The notes under the pieces are model-generated. The model was not told the DNA's origin, made no database searches, and saw only the letters and a program-made list of their open reading frames with translations. A stretch of 64,000 nt of DNA. It comes from JAGNZR01 sp051659505 (lineage in GTDB: Bacteria; Fusobacteriota; Fusobacteriia; Fusobacteriales; Fusobacteriaceae). Positions 1 through 10,133 of this stretch are shown here, piece after piece; position 1 is the first letter of the stretch, and the number at the start of each line of letters is the position of its first letter. The position numbers were made by a program, and so were the translations under genes. The DNA is taken from contig JBOFOQ010000004.1 of the NCBI GenBank assembly GCA_051659505.1, positions 62,001 to 126,000 of the forward strand, read 5' to 3'.

Positions 1-1
1 G

Positions 2-1702
2 ACTTTATTTTTTATATCTTGTAGTAGTGAAAAAATAGATTTATCTAAATTAAAAGTAAAAAATGGAATTTATTATACAAATAATGGAGAAAAAGAATTT
101 GAGGGAACAGGGATTTATAAAGGGGAAAATGGCCAAATAAAATGGGAAGGAAATTATAGAGCTGGAAAATTAGAAGGAGTAAAAAAATCATACTACAAAA
201 AAAAATTATTAAAGTTTTATTCTAAAACTGGAGAATTACAAAGCGAAGAAAATTATAGAGCTGGAAAATTGGAAGGGGTAAAAAAAATATATACAATAAC
301 AGGTCAAGTAAAATTAGAAGAAAACTATGTAGCGGGAGAATTGGAAGGACCAAGAAAAGAATACTATGATAATGGGCAACTGAAATTGGAAAGGAACTAT
401 AAAGCTGGGAAACTTGAAGGAGTAACTAAATTATATTCAAAAATAGGGCACCTAAAACTTGAAGAAAACTATAAAGCTGGAGAATCAGAGGGGATAATAA
501 AAAAATATTATGAGGATAGAAAGTTACAGTGGGATGAATCCAAAAAAGAATATTATATAGGAACAGGTCAATTAAACTGGGAAGGGAACTATAAAGCTGG
601 AAGATTAGAGGGGCCAGCAAGAACATATTATGAAAGAGGTCAGCTAAAGGTAGAAGTGAATTATAAAGCAGGAAAACTAGATGGAACGAAAAAAGTATAC
701 GATCAGTTAGGTAATATGAGACTGGAAGAAAATTATAAAGCAGGAAAACTAGACGGACCAGTAGTAGTATTTTTTAGATATGGTTCAGTAGATGCTGAAA
801 GGAATTATAAAGCAGGAAAAAGAGAGGGGGTATCCAAACTATACTATCCTAGTAGAGAATTAAGTAAAGGACTGGGAAGAAAAGGATCACTAAAAAAAGA
901 AGAGAATTACAAAGTGGGGAAAAGAGAGGGGGTATCAAGGTTATACTATGAAAGAAGAGGTGAAAACTTAAATTCGATAACAGGACCTCTAGAGAGTATA
1001 GAAAATTATAAAGCAGCTCAACTAGATGGCTTACAAATAAAATATTATGAAAATGGACAAATAAAAGTGAAAGAAAATTATAAATTAGGCAAAAGAGAAG
1101 GCAAAAGAATTGTATATTATGAAAATAATTTAATAGAAATAGAAGAAGAGTATAAATCAGGATATAGAGATGGGGTAAGAAGAGCCTATTATAAAAATGG
1201 TCAACTAAAATCGGAAGAAAATTATAAAAAATTTAGACCTGAAGGAACACAAAAGTTTTATTATGAAAATGGTAAACTAAAAAAAGTACAAACTTATAGA
1301 GGCAAAAAAGCGGTGGGAACAACGAAAGAATACTATGAAAACGGTCAGTTACAATGGTCAGAGGACGAGGGAGAGGACGGTTCTTTAAAAAAATATTATA
1401 AAAATGGTCAACTAAAATCGGAAGTAAATTATAAGTCAGGATATAGAGAAGGGGTAAGAAGAACCTATTATGAAAATGGTCAGTTAAAATGGTCAGATAA
1501 CTTAAAAAGAGATAAGCGAGAAGGTTTGGCAAAACACTATTATGATACAGGTGAGCTAAGTTTAGAAGTTTTTTATAAAAATGATAAGCAAGAAGGTATA
1601 GAAAAAAAATATTATAAAAGTGGTCAGTTAGAATGGGAAATTAATTACAAAGCAGGAGATAAAGAAGGTTTGAGGCTATACTATTCTGAAAGTAAGGAGT
1701 AA
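2..1702 (+). CDS. MORN-type repeat lipoprotein (YwqK-like antitoxin family), 5' end outside window
   Basis: The reading frame is open to the left edge of the window, so the true start lies upstream. The first residues read TLFFISCSSEKID, the end of a lipoprotein signal peptide with a lipobox ending in Cys, so the mature protein is probably anchored on the outer side of a membrane. The rest is about 20 degenerate copies of a 22-24 residue unit of the type YYENGQLKxExNYKxGKxEG, the MORN variant seen in proteins annotated as YwqK-family antitoxins. No enzymatic motif is visible. It is followed by another lipoprotein and then by a lipase with a PAAR-like tail, and in such settings YwqK-type proteins are usually read as immunity proteins; that role is inference. 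The repeats invite recombination, and unit lengths vary between about residues 90 and 250. Confidence 0.8.
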   Translation, partial: TLFFISCSSEKIDLSKLKVKNGIYYTNNGEKEFEGTGIYKGENGQIKWEGNYRAGKLEGVKKSYYKKKLLKFYSKTGELQSEENYRAGKLEGVKKIYTITGQVKLEENYVAGELEGPRKEYYDNGQLKLERNYKAGKLEGVTKLYSKIGHLKLEENYKAGESEGIIKKYYEDRKLQWDESKKEYYIGTGQLNWEGNYKAGRLEGPARTYYERGQLKVEVNYKAGKLDGTKKVYDQLGNMRLEENYKAGKLDGPVVVFFRYGSVDAERNYKAGKREGVSKLYYPSRELSKGLGRKGSLKKEENYKVGKREGVSRLYYERRGENLNSITGPLESIENYKAAQLDGLQIKYYENGQIKVKENYKLGKREGKRIVYYENNLIEIEEEYKSGYRDGVRRAYYKNGQLKSEENYKKFRPEGTQKFYYENGKLKKVQTYRGKKAVGTTKEYYENGQLQWSEDEGEDGSLKKYYKNGQLKSEVNYKSGYREGVRRTYYENGQLKWSDNLKRDKREGLAKHYYDTGELSLEVFYKNDKQEGIEKKYYKSGQLEWEINYKAGDKEGLRLYYSESKE

Positions 1703-1776
1703 GTTTAATAAAATTTGGAAGTAATTAAGACTACACTCTATAAGATATAACAAAATATAAAAAAAACTGGAGAAAA

Positions 1777-2868
1777 ATGAAAAAAGAAAAAAGAAAAAAA
1801 TATATATTGTATAAAATATTATTGATAATAGTTTATACATTAATAAGCTGTAATGATCAAAATCAAGTACCAAAAAAGAGTGAACAAGAAAAAGCAAAAG
1901 AAGAAATAGGAATAAAAAAAGATTATGAATATATAATGAGTGAAGAATTTAAGCCAGAGATATCTGAAATATTAAAAAAAAGAATACTAAAAGTATATAA
2001 AGAGAAGTTTCCAGAGGAAGAATTTTATTATTTAGCCGAGCCAAGATTAATGACTGAAAAATATGCATACGCTGCAGCTTTAGATCTCTATAAGGAAAGT
2101 CGATATGTAGCGTTTCTAGCAACGCCTAAAATGAATGGAGCACAGCGCTATTCCATAGAGGCAGTATACGTCAAAAGTGAAGAAGAATTAGACATAGATA
2201 CTGCAAGATATAAAGAAGAATTAGACATAGATACTGCAAGATATGAAAAAGAACAAGATCTGATCGCGGTTAATGGAAAAGTAGGAGATATACTAGAAGA
2301 AGTATTTGGGCGTAAAGGAAGTTTTGAATTTTCACTTAATATTAATAGTAGTGAGCTAACAGAAAAACACTATAGATGGCTACTAACTGGAGAAAACACA
2401 TTTGAAAAATCAGAAGAATCACGTTCGGAAGAAGTATCATTTGGACTATATTCAACTATATACATTAATTTTATAGTTGACGATATAGAAAAAATAAATG
2501 AACAGGAAATAGGAGACAAGTTAATAGTATTTGGTGAAAGACTAAAAGCAGAAGTAAATATAGCAGGAGGTATTGATTTAAGCATATCCGATAAAAAAAA
2601 TTATTTACCCATAGAAAGTCTATATAGAAGAATAGGCCCGACATTATTAGCTACTCCTAGAGTAAGAGAAATAGTAAAAAACTGGAAGAAGCCAATAACA
2701 AAAGATTTAGACTATATAGCACAGTATATGACACCAAGGGATGGAAGAAAGTATTGGTTTAGATATAATATTGATAGTATAAATGCTATGCAAGAAGGAG
2801 TTAGGGGGCGATATACCTATTATAAGGAAAATATCTCAAGGGATATAAAATGGGAGAAGAAAAAATGA
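1777..2868 (+). CDS. Putative lipoprotein of unknown function upstream of a lipase effector
   Basis: 363 residues. The N-terminus has a basic stretch, a hydrophobic helix and a lipobox ending LISC-N (Cys about residue 26), so it is a predicted lipoprotein. I recognise no domain in the soluble part, which is rich in Lys and Glu and carries an 11-residue duplication (EELDIDTARYK) from a 33-bp tandem repeat. The start ATG follows a GGAG 6 nt upstream. Its stop overlaps the start of the lipase gene (ATGA), so the two are translationally coupled. A lipoprotein placed directly before a secreted lipase fits an immunity or accessory protein that protects the producer's envelope; this is inference from position only. 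Confidence 0.7.
   Translation: MKKEKRKKYILYKILLIIVYTLISCNDQNQVPKKSEQEKAKEEIGIKKDYEYIMSEEFKPEISEILKKRILKVYKEKFPEEEFYYLAEPRLMTEKYAYAAALDLYKESRYVAFLATPKMNGAQRYSIEAVYVKSEEELDIDTARYKEELDIDTARYEKEQDLIAVNGKVGDILEEVFGRKGSFEFSLNINSSELTEKHYRWLLTGENTFEKSEESRSEEVSFGLYSTIYINFIVDDIEKINEQEIGDKLIVFGERLKAEVNIAGGIDLSISDKKNYLPIESLYRRIGPTLLATPRVREIVKNWKKPITKDLDYIAQYMTPRDGRKYWFRYNIDSINAMQEGVRGRYTYYKENISRDIKWEKKK
2182..2247 (+). repeat. Tandem duplication of a 33-bp unit inside the lipoprotein gene
   Basis: Two head-to-tail copies of 33 bp (2182-2214 and 2215-2247) differ only in the final codon or two. They add 11 residues in frame, so the gene remains open. This looks like a recent slippage or recombination event. 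Confidence 0.9.
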
Positions 2869-5102
2869 TATTAAAAGATGTAGAATATTTAGCCTTTGCA
2901 AACTTAGCATATTACGATTGACACAAGTTATACGAAACTAAAGAGGGAATAGAAATTACTGAAAATATGACGGTTTATGACATATTAGAGAAACTAAAAA
3001 ACAAACTAAATCCATATGGGGAAAAACTAGTATTACTAAGTGAAGAAAGAGAATTACTAAAAAAAGAAGAAAAACAAAAAATTAATGAATTAATAAAAAT
3101 ACAGTACGAATATCATGTCTTCAGTTATAATAATAATTTATATTTAAATCCAAATGCAGTATATGGTTTTGATATTTTTGAGAAAAAAAGAATATTCTAT
3201 GAGAAAATAAATCAGCTTAATAAAGAGAGAAAAATTATTGAAAAGAAGATAACAGAAGTTAATAAAAAAGAAGAAAAATTAAGAATGTTATATAAAGAAG
3301 TAGTGATCAAAGATAGTGAGATTTCAACAATAGAACCACAAGTTGACGAAGAAAAGATAAAATTAATGTTAAGTATAATTCCAAGAAGAAAGAAACCAGT
3401 ATATATGCCAAAACCAGTATTTAATAAATTAAAAAATAAAACAATAGAGATGTTTCAAGAAGGTAATCAAGCGATATTTTTCTTTTATTCGGAAGATGAC
3501 AATAAAAAAGATGGGAAATATATAGAGAATAAAGGATATTTATCAGAGTGGAAATTAATAGATTCAGAAGAAGAAATAAACAGTTCATTTCAAGCAACAG
3601 CATTTAGCAAAAGAGATGATATAATTGTAGCATATAGAGGAACAGAATTTTTTGAAGATTATGATATAAATCATTTTATAAAAGATTTATTAGCTGATAA
3701 AAAATTATATTTAGATATTAGAGAAACAGAGCAAAGAAAATTAGCTCATAAATTTTTAGAAAAAATTAAAAATGATCCCAAAAATAAAAATAAAAAAATA
3801 CATGTTGTAGGTCATAGTTTAGGAGGTGCATTAGCAAATTATGCTGTTGTAGATTTAAAAAATCTAGAAAATATAAAAAGTTTAGTAACTTTTAATTCCT
3901 TAGGAATAATTCATAATAACCTTTACAACGAGACGTGGGATTTGAAATTATTTAAAGATGTAGAAGCTAGATACCGATTAAGAGGAAAAGAAAGACCAAA
4001 ATTAGAAGAGGTTATAATAGATCAAGATGGAGCTTTACAGCAATTTGAAGAGTGGGCCAAGTATGACGAACTAGAAAACGAAAGAAAATCTAGAGATTTA
4101 ATAATAAGTAAATTACAAAGTATAGTGACTAAAAATTATGTTTTAGTAGATGATACAGTACCAAAGTTAAAAGAGAATGTTGGGAAATTGGTAGTAGATA
4201 AAGACGAAAGAAATAAAGGTAAATCATCAAAATCAAATTTTAATTTATTCAAAGATGCTAAATTACAATATCATTCACTATATTCATTTTTGATTTACTT
4301 AAATGATGAAGGTAATTTTCAAAACAATGAAGTAAATAAAGGGTTAAAATCAAAAAAATTAGAAAATAAAATAAAAGAAATACATGTAATAAATGCAATA
4401 AAAAGTAGCTTAGAAGAAAAATATGGAAAAGGGGCATTAATATTAGAAGCTGAACTAAATTCCAACTGTACAGAGTTAGAAGAAATGAAAAAATATTTAA
4501 ATGAAAAAATTAGTGATTCGGTAAAACATTATTATAAAAACAAAAGAGAAAATAAAGATAATTTTAAATTATTAATAAAAGAACAAATAGAGAAACTAGA
4601 AAAGGAAGGCTATTATTTTATACATAGAGAAGAGGACAATGAAAACACGTATAAAATAAAAATAGGAAAATATAATAATTATGAAAGTGTATTAGGAATA
4701 AAAGGAAATTATCCGATAATATTGACATGGAGTCGAAATAAAGAGATAAGAGCAACAGGGTTACCTGTACTGGATGGTGCAACACTAAAGTGTGATAAAG
4801 GAAGTAAATTAAGCGAGTTTAAAGTTACAAATCAAAATAAGATTTATATTGAAGGTAAATTGCAAGGAACTCAAAAGGATTGTGTGGGTAAAAAGAATAT
4901 AGGTGATTTTGGAGTGTGTTTAGTTGACCAAATAGCTCCTAAACCTTGTGTTAGTTTAATATCAACAACTGAATGGCAAGAAACTAGTAAAAAGAAAATA
5001 TGTGATGCTAAAATAATATTAGAATCATCATATTGTAAATGTAGTATTGGAGGAAAAATAACTGTAGATGCTAGTTTATGCCAAAAAATAAATTGTGACT
5101 AG
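2865..5102 (+). pseudogene. Lipase effector with C-terminal PAAR-like (DUF4280) domain, interrupted by in-frame TGA
   Basis: The natural frame starts at ATG 2865, overlapping the upstream stop, and runs to 5102 (745 codons) with a single TGA at 2919-2921 (codon 19). The first residues read LAFANLAYYD-stop-HKLYETKEG, where Trp (TGG) would fit best. After the TGA the next ATG is at 2967, with no good ribosome site. An alpha/beta-hydrolase lipase core carries the nucleophile elbow GHSLGGA (Ser about 318), preceded by AYRGTEFF. The last about 110 residues (GATLKCDKGSK... through SSYCKCSIGGKI) match the DUF4280 PAAR-like family, normally a cap or adaptor that loads effectors on contractile or other secretion machines. 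The likely target is membrane phospholipid. A nonsense mutation or sequencing error seems more likely than selenocysteine, since no convincing hairpin follows the TGA. The two upstream lipoproteins are candidate immunity or accessory factors. Confidence 0.75.
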
Positions 5103-5216
5103 TTAATAATTACTTATTTATACAGAAGTTATTCCACTAATAATTTTAATTTTTGCTAACTAAATTATTTTAGCTTCATAACAGGTTAATGATAAAATTT
5201 CATAGGGAGGAAAAAT

Positions 5217-6281
5217 GTGGAATGGTATAGACTTAGATGTGTAGGATTAAGTGATTCAAAAATAAATTTACTTTTAAAATTAACTAAAGATTATTTTGAG
5301 ATTTTCAAATTAGATAGGGAACAGTTAATAAAATATCTGAAATTTTCTCAAGATGATTTAGAGAAGTTAAACAAATCTAAAGATATAGATTTAGATAAAG
5401 AATTAAATTATTTAAATGAAAAAAAGATTAAATTACTTTTTATTCATGATGAAGATTATTCAGTAAGTCTAAAAAATATAAGCCAACCACCTATTTTTCT
5501 ATACTATAAAGGTGATGTAAAAATACTAAGCACTTTTATAATTGGAGTAGTTGGAACGAGAAATGCAACTAGATATGGAAAAATTGCCTGTGAAAAATTC
5601 ACAACAGGACTAATAGATGCAGGGATTACCACTGTAAGCGGAGTAGCTTTAGGAATAGATACAGTGTGTCATACTAAAACTCTAGAGAAAAAAGGAGTTA
5701 CAATAGGAGTAGTAGGAAGTGGTTTAGACATTATTTATCCTAAAGAAAATAAATGGTTGTGGGAAGAGATACCAAAAACAGGGGTTTTAATTTCAGAGTT
5801 CCCCCTAGGGACTGAACCTATGCCTTACAACTTTCCACAAAGAAATAGAATTATTGTAGGTCTCTCAAAGGGGATTTTAATCGTTGAAAGTAAAGAAAAA
5901 GGTGGAAGCTTAATTAGTGCAGAAATTGCTCTAGAAGAGGGAAGGGATATATTTGCTATTCCTGGAGAAATCTTTTCTATGTTTTCAGTTGGTTGTAATC
6001 AGCTAATAAAAAATAGCCAAGCAAAACTAGTAACTAAGGTAGAAGATATTTTAGATGATTATGGCATTAAAATTAATAAAGAAGTTCCAAAATTAAGTTT
6101 AAAACTTAGTGATCTTGAAACAAAAGTTTACGAAGCACTTAACACTACTAAAAATTTAGATGAAATTATTTTAACTGTGAAAATGAAAGCACCAGATGTG
6201 TTGTCAATACTCATGGATTTAGAGATGAAAAAACTGATATTAAGTGTATCAGGAGGTTGTTACAGAAAGAATCCTTTATAA
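5217..6281 (+). CDS. dprA: DNA-processing protein DprA (Smf)
   Basis: 354 residues, the usual size for DprA, which binds incoming single-stranded DNA and loads RecA during transformation. An N-terminal helical region is followed by the Rossmann-like DprA core: GVVGTRNATRYG near residue 107, GIDTVCHTKTL, GSGLDIIYPKENKWLW and SEFPLGTEPMPYNFPQRNRI. The C-terminal part after about residue 295 fits the winged-helix DprA domain. The GTG start is chosen because an ATG two bases upstream (5215) hits a stop within ten codons, whereas GTG 5217 follows GGGAGG with six-base spacing. It precedes topA, the order also found in Firmicutes (smf-topA-gid-codV). Confidence 0.95.
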   Translation: MEWYRLRCVGLSDSKINLLLKLTKDYFEIFKLDREQLIKYLKFSQDDLEKLNKSKDIDLDKELNYLNEKKIKLLFIHDEDYSVSLKNISQPPIFLYYKGDVKILSTFIIGVVGTRNATRYGKIACEKFTTGLIDAGITTVSGVALGIDTVCHTKTLEKKGVTIGVVGSGLDIIYPKENKWLWEEIPKTGVLISEFPLGTEPMPYNFPQRNRIIVGLSKGILIVESKEKGGSLISAEIALEEGRDIFAIPGEIFSMFSVGCNQLIKNSQAKLVTKVEDILDDYGIKINKEVPKLSLKLSDLETKVYEALNTTKNLDEIILTVKMKAPDVLSILMDLEMKKLILSVSGGCYRKNPL

Positions 6282-6286
6282 AAACC

Positions 6287-6316
6287 TTGACAAAGTAATA
6301 GAAAATAAACTATAAA
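6287..6316 (+). promoter_or_regulatory. Sigma70-type promoter for topA
   Basis: TTGACA at 6287-6292, 18-bp spacer, TATAAA at 6311-6316, located between dprA and topA. This suggests topA and the genes after it can be transcribed independently of dprA. Confidence 0.6.
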
Positions 6317-6354
6317 GTAGATATAAAAAATTAATTTGTTAGGAGAGGGTATAT

Positions 6355-8781
6355 TTGTCTAAGAAAAAATTAGTGATAGTAGAGTCACCTGCTAAAGCAA
6401 AAACAATAGAGAAAATTTTAGGAGATTCATATTCTGTAACTGCATCATTTGGTCATGTGAGAGATTTACCTAAAACAACCTTAGGAATAAAAATAGAAGA
6501 AAATTTTAAACCGAATTATTCTATATTAAAAGATAAAAAAGAATTAGTTAATAATTTAAAAGCTATGGCAAAAAAATCATCAAAAGTTTACTTAGCCTCA
6601 GATCCAGATAGAGAAGGGGAAGCAATTGCATGGCATATAGCTAAAGCACTTAAATTAGATGAAAATGAATTAAACCGTATTGAGTTTAATGAAATTACAC
6701 AGTCAGCAGTTGGAGATTCAATAAAGAATGTAAGAAAAATAGATATGGAAATGGTAAATGCTCAACAAACTAGAAGAATACTAGACAGAATAGTAGGTTA
6801 TAAAATAAGCCCAATGCTTTGGAGAACAATATCAGCTAATACAAGTGCTGGTAGAGTTCAATCTGTAGCGCTAAAACTAATTTGTGATTTAGAAGATCTA
6901 ATAAAAATTTTTGTTCCAGAAAGATATTGGACAGTGGGTGGGGAGTTTCAAGATAATTTAAAACTTTCATTAAATAAAGTTGATGGTCAAAAATTTACTC
7001 TTTTAAAAGATGAGTCTGTTATTATCGAATTAGAAAAGATTAAAAAAAATTCTGAATTTATAGTAACAACTTCTAAGGTTACAAGAAGAACAAAAAATCC
7101 ACCACAACCACTTAAAACAAGCACATTACAGCAGTTATCGGCGTCATATTTAGGTTATTCAGCAACAAAAACAATGAGAGTAGCACAAGGGTTATATGAA
7201 GGATTAACAATTAATGGAGAGCAAAAAGGTCTGATAACATATATGAGAACAGATTCTGTGAGAATCTCAGAAGAAGCTAAAATTATGGCAAAAGAATTTA
7301 TAACAAGTGCTTATGGTGTAGAGTATACAGGTTCAGAAAAAGCCTCTAAAACTAAACAGAAAATTCAAGATGCCCATGAAGCAGTAAGACCTTCAGATGT
7401 AAAATTAGAACCAGAGAAAATAAAAAAATGGTTGGATAATGACCAGTTTAAACTTTATAAATTAATATGGGATAGATTTGTAATTTCACAAATGGCAAGT
7501 ATGAATTATGACCAGTTTGAAGTTGTTTTAAATAAAGATAGATTTGACTTTAGAGGAAGTTTAAATAAAATAATATTTGACGGTTATTATAAAATATTTA
7601 AAGATGAAGATGAATTACCTCTTGGGGATTTTCCTGATATAAATATTGGAGATATAAAGAAAATTCAAAAGATGAATATAAAAGAAGAGTACACAAAGCC
7701 ACCAGCTAGACTAACAGAATCTTCTTTAGTAAAGAGATTAGAGCAAGAAGGAATAGGTAGACCTTCTACTTATGCAAGTATAGTTGAAACTCTGAAAAAA
7801 AGAGATTATGTAGCCTTAGAAGGGAAAAGTTTCGTTCCAACAGAATTAGGATATTCTGTTGAAAAAGAATTACAGGTGCATTTTCCAAATGTTATGAATA
7901 TAAAATTCACAGCTGAATTAGAAAATAGACTAGATATGATTGCAGCAGGAGACCTTGTTTGGACTGATGTTTTAGACGAATTTTATGGAGAGTTATCCAT
8001 ATATCTAGAAAAATACCAAGCAATTTTAGATGAAGAGGAAAAAAGAAGAATAACTTCTGATGTAACTTGTGAGTGTTCTAATGGACCTATGGTTATGAAA
8101 ACAGGAATTTTTGGGAAATATCTAATTTGTGAAAATGAAGAATGTAAAAGTAAAATAACTTTAAAAGGTATAGATATATCTAAAGAACAACTTTTAAATG
8201 GGCATCTATTAGTAAAAGAACAAATAGATACTAGAAATAAAATAAGAAATGGGAAACCTACAGATGTCTATACTGAAAGTGGTAGTAAGTGTCTTTTAAA
8301 ATTAGGAAGATTTGGAAGTTATTTAGAAAGTGAAAATTTTAAAGAGGACGAAATTAGACTATCTTTACCTGGAGAAATAAAAAAACATATAATAAATGGA
8401 ACATTAGAAGAGAAAGATGGTGTTTCTTTAATAAAAGATATGTTGGATAAAATATTAGAAGAAGAAAATGCTATTTTAAAATCTGCAGGTTTTTGTGAAA
8501 AATGTGGAAGCCCTTTTAAGATAAATAGGGGTAGATGGGGTAAATTTTTAAGCTGTACAGGATATCCACAGTGTAAAAATATAAAAAAATTAGATAGTTC
8601 TGGAAATATAGTGGAACCATCTAATAAAGATAAAAAAGAAGAAGAGAAAACACTAAAAAAACCAGCTAAAAAAAAGATTTTAAAATCAACAGTTAAAGTA
8701 GAAAAAAGCAAAGAAAAAAATAAAGAAAAAAATAAAGAAAAAAATAAAGAAAAAAATAAAGAAAAAAATAAAGGTAAATAA
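6355..8781 (+). CDS. topA: DNA topoisomerase I (type IA)
   Basis: 808 residues; relaxes negatively supercoiled DNA through a 5'-phosphotyrosine. The Toprim domain is seen at the N-terminus (KLVIVESPAKAKTIEKILG, then SDPDREGEAIAWH). The catalytic Tyr is in GLITYMRTDSVRIS at about residue 296. C-terminal zinc-ribbon modules follow: CECSNGPMVMKTG..CENEECK near 565 and CEKCGSPF..CTGYPQC near 715. The start is TTG (TTGTCTAAG) after AGGAGAGGG. The last 25 residues are a Lys-rich low-complexity tail made of five KEKN units from a 12-bp DNA repeat, an addition not needed for the fold and probably a nonspecific DNA-binding tail. The gene is followed 14 bp later by trmFO. Confidence 0.96.
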   Translation: MSKKKLVIVESPAKAKTIEKILGDSYSVTASFGHVRDLPKTTLGIKIEENFKPNYSILKDKKELVNNLKAMAKKSSKVYLASDPDREGEAIAWHIAKALKLDENELNRIEFNEITQSAVGDSIKNVRKIDMEMVNAQQTRRILDRIVGYKISPMLWRTISANTSAGRVQSVALKLICDLEDLIKIFVPERYWTVGGEFQDNLKLSLNKVDGQKFTLLKDESVIIELEKIKKNSEFIVTTSKVTRRTKNPPQPLKTSTLQQLSASYLGYSATKTMRVAQGLYEGLTINGEQKGLITYMRTDSVRISEEAKIMAKEFITSAYGVEYTGSEKASKTKQKIQDAHEAVRPSDVKLEPEKIKKWLDNDQFKLYKLIWDRFVISQMASMNYDQFEVVLNKDRFDFRGSLNKIIFDGYYKIFKDEDELPLGDFPDINIGDIKKIQKMNIKEEYTKPPARLTESSLVKRLEQEGIGRPSTYASIVETLKKRDYVALEGKSFVPTELGYSVEKELQVHFPNVMNIKFTAELENRLDMIAAGDLVWTDVLDEFYGELSIYLEKYQAILDEEEKRRITSDVTCECSNGPMVMKTGIFGKYLICENEECKSKITLKGIDISKEQLLNGHLLVKEQIDTRNKIRNGKPTDVYTESGSKCLLKLGRFGSYLESENFKEDEIRLSLPGEIKKHIINGTLEEKDGVSLIKDMLDKILEEENAILKSAGFCEKCGSPFKINRGRWGKFLSCTGYPQCKNIKKLDSSGNIVEPSNKDKKEEEKTLKKPAKKKILKSTVKVEKSKEKNKEKNKEKNKEKNKEKNKGK
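8710..8769 (+). repeat. Five 12-bp tandem repeats at the 3' end of topA
   Basis: Five perfect copies of aaagaaaaaaat encode (KEKN)5. The unit is a multiple of three, so copy-number change would lengthen or shorten the basic tail without shifting the frame. Confidence 0.95.
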
Positions 8782-8795
8782 TTGAGGAGTTTTCA

Positions 8796-10106
8796 ATGAA
8801 ACATGAGGTTATAGTAATAGGAGCAGGATTAGCAGGAAGTGAAGCAGCATACCAATTAGCCCAAAGAGGGATAAAAGTAAAGTTATATGAGATGAGACCA
8901 AGCAAAACAACAGAAGCGCATACAAGTGAAAAGTTTGGAGAGCTAGTTTGCAGTAACTCTCTAGGTGGCGACCATTTAGGTAATGCTTCAGGACTAATGA
9001 AAGAAGAACTTAGACGATTAGGGTCAAAACTTATTGAGATAGCTGATAAAAATCGTGTTCCTGCAGGGCAAGCCCTAGCTGTGGACAGAGAAGGGTTTTC
9101 AGAAGAAATAACTAAAACTTTAGAAAATAATGGAAATATTGAAATTATAAGGGAAGAAATAATTAATATTCCAAAGGACAAAATTGTACTAATAGCTTCA
9201 GGACCATTAACATCTGAAAGTTTATCTAAAAAAATAGCGGAGTTAACTGATTCAGACTATCTCTATTTTTATGATGCAGCAGCACCTATTGTAACTTTAG
9301 AATCAATAGACCAAGAAAAAGTTTATTATCAATCAAGATATGATAAAGGGGACGGGGAATATATTAATTGCCCTATGAATAAAGAAGAGTACAAAGTTTT
9401 TTATGACGCTTTAATAGGTGCTGAAAGAGCTCCTTTAAAAGTATTTGAAGAGGAAAAACTTTTTGAAGCTTGTATGCCTGTGGAGAGAATGGCTAGTAGA
9501 GGGGAAAAAACATTATTATTTGGTCCTCTAAAACCTAAAGGATTAACAAATCCTAAAACAGATAGATGGGACCATGCAGTGGTTCAATTAAGACAAGATG
9601 ACAAAGATGGAAGATTATATAATTTAGTTGGATTTCAAACTAATTTAAAATTTAAGGAACAAAAAAGAGTATTCTCTTTAATTCCAGGATTGGAAAATGC
9701 AGAATTTGTAAGATATGGAGTTATGCATAGAAACACATTTATAAATTCAACAAAAGTGTTAAATTCAACTTTAAATATGAAAAAAAATGAAAATATATAT
9801 TTTGCAGGTCAAATAACAGGTGGAGAGGGCTATGTATGTGCTATAGCAACGGGGCTAATGGCAGCAATAAATATCTCTAATAAACTAGAGGGGAAACCTA
9901 GTTTTGTATTAGATGATAGATCAGCAATTGGTTCTATTATAAAATATATAACAGAGGAAAAGAAAAACTTTCAACCAATGGGTCCTAATTTTGGAATAAT
10001 AAAATCATTAGAAGAAAGAATTAGAGATAAAAAAGAAAAATATAAAATAATTTCTAATATTGCTTTGGATTATTTGAAAATAGAGATGGATAAGATGGTG
10101 AAGTAA
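8796..10106 (+). CDS. trmFO: Methylenetetrahydrofolate--tRNA-(uracil-5-)-methyltransferase TrmFO
   Basis: 436 residues, the normal length. Uses FAD and methylene-THF to make m5U54 in the T loop of tRNAs. The N-terminal dinucleotide motif is VIVIGAGLAGSEAAYQLAQRG, followed by LYEMRPSKTTEAHTSEKFGE and LVCSNSLGGD, which are hallmarks of the GidA-small/TrmFO family. The C-terminal part has the second FAD signature (IYFAGQITGGEGYVCAIATG near residue 335). A GAGG ribosome site precedes ATG. It lies directly behind topA as in Firmicutes, consistent with one operon. Confidence 0.96.
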   Translation: MKHEVIVIGAGLAGSEAAYQLAQRGIKVKLYEMRPSKTTEAHTSEKFGELVCSNSLGGDHLGNASGLMKEELRRLGSKLIEIADKNRVPAGQALAVDREGFSEEITKTLENNGNIEIIREEIINIPKDKIVLIASGPLTSESLSKKIAELTDSDYLYFYDAAAPIVTLESIDQEKVYYQSRYDKGDGEYINCPMNKEEYKVFYDALIGAERAPLKVFEEEKLFEACMPVERMASRGEKTLLFGPLKPKGLTNPKTDRWDHAVVQLRQDDKDGRLYNLVGFQTNLKFKEQKRVFSLIPGLENAEFVRYGVMHRNTFINSTKVLNSTLNMKKNENIYFAGQITGGEGYVCAIATGLMAAINISNKLEGKPSFVLDDRSAIGSIIKYITEEKKNFQPMGPNFGIIKSLEERIRDKKEKYKIISNIALDYLKIEMDKMVK

Positions 10107-10133
10107 AGGTTAAAAATAAATTAGGGGGATAAA

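Noticed and set aside
2919..2921. Lipase TGA as a selenocysteine codon
   Set aside because: No stable stem-loop follows at the right distance and Trp suits the context; kept only as a minor alternative.
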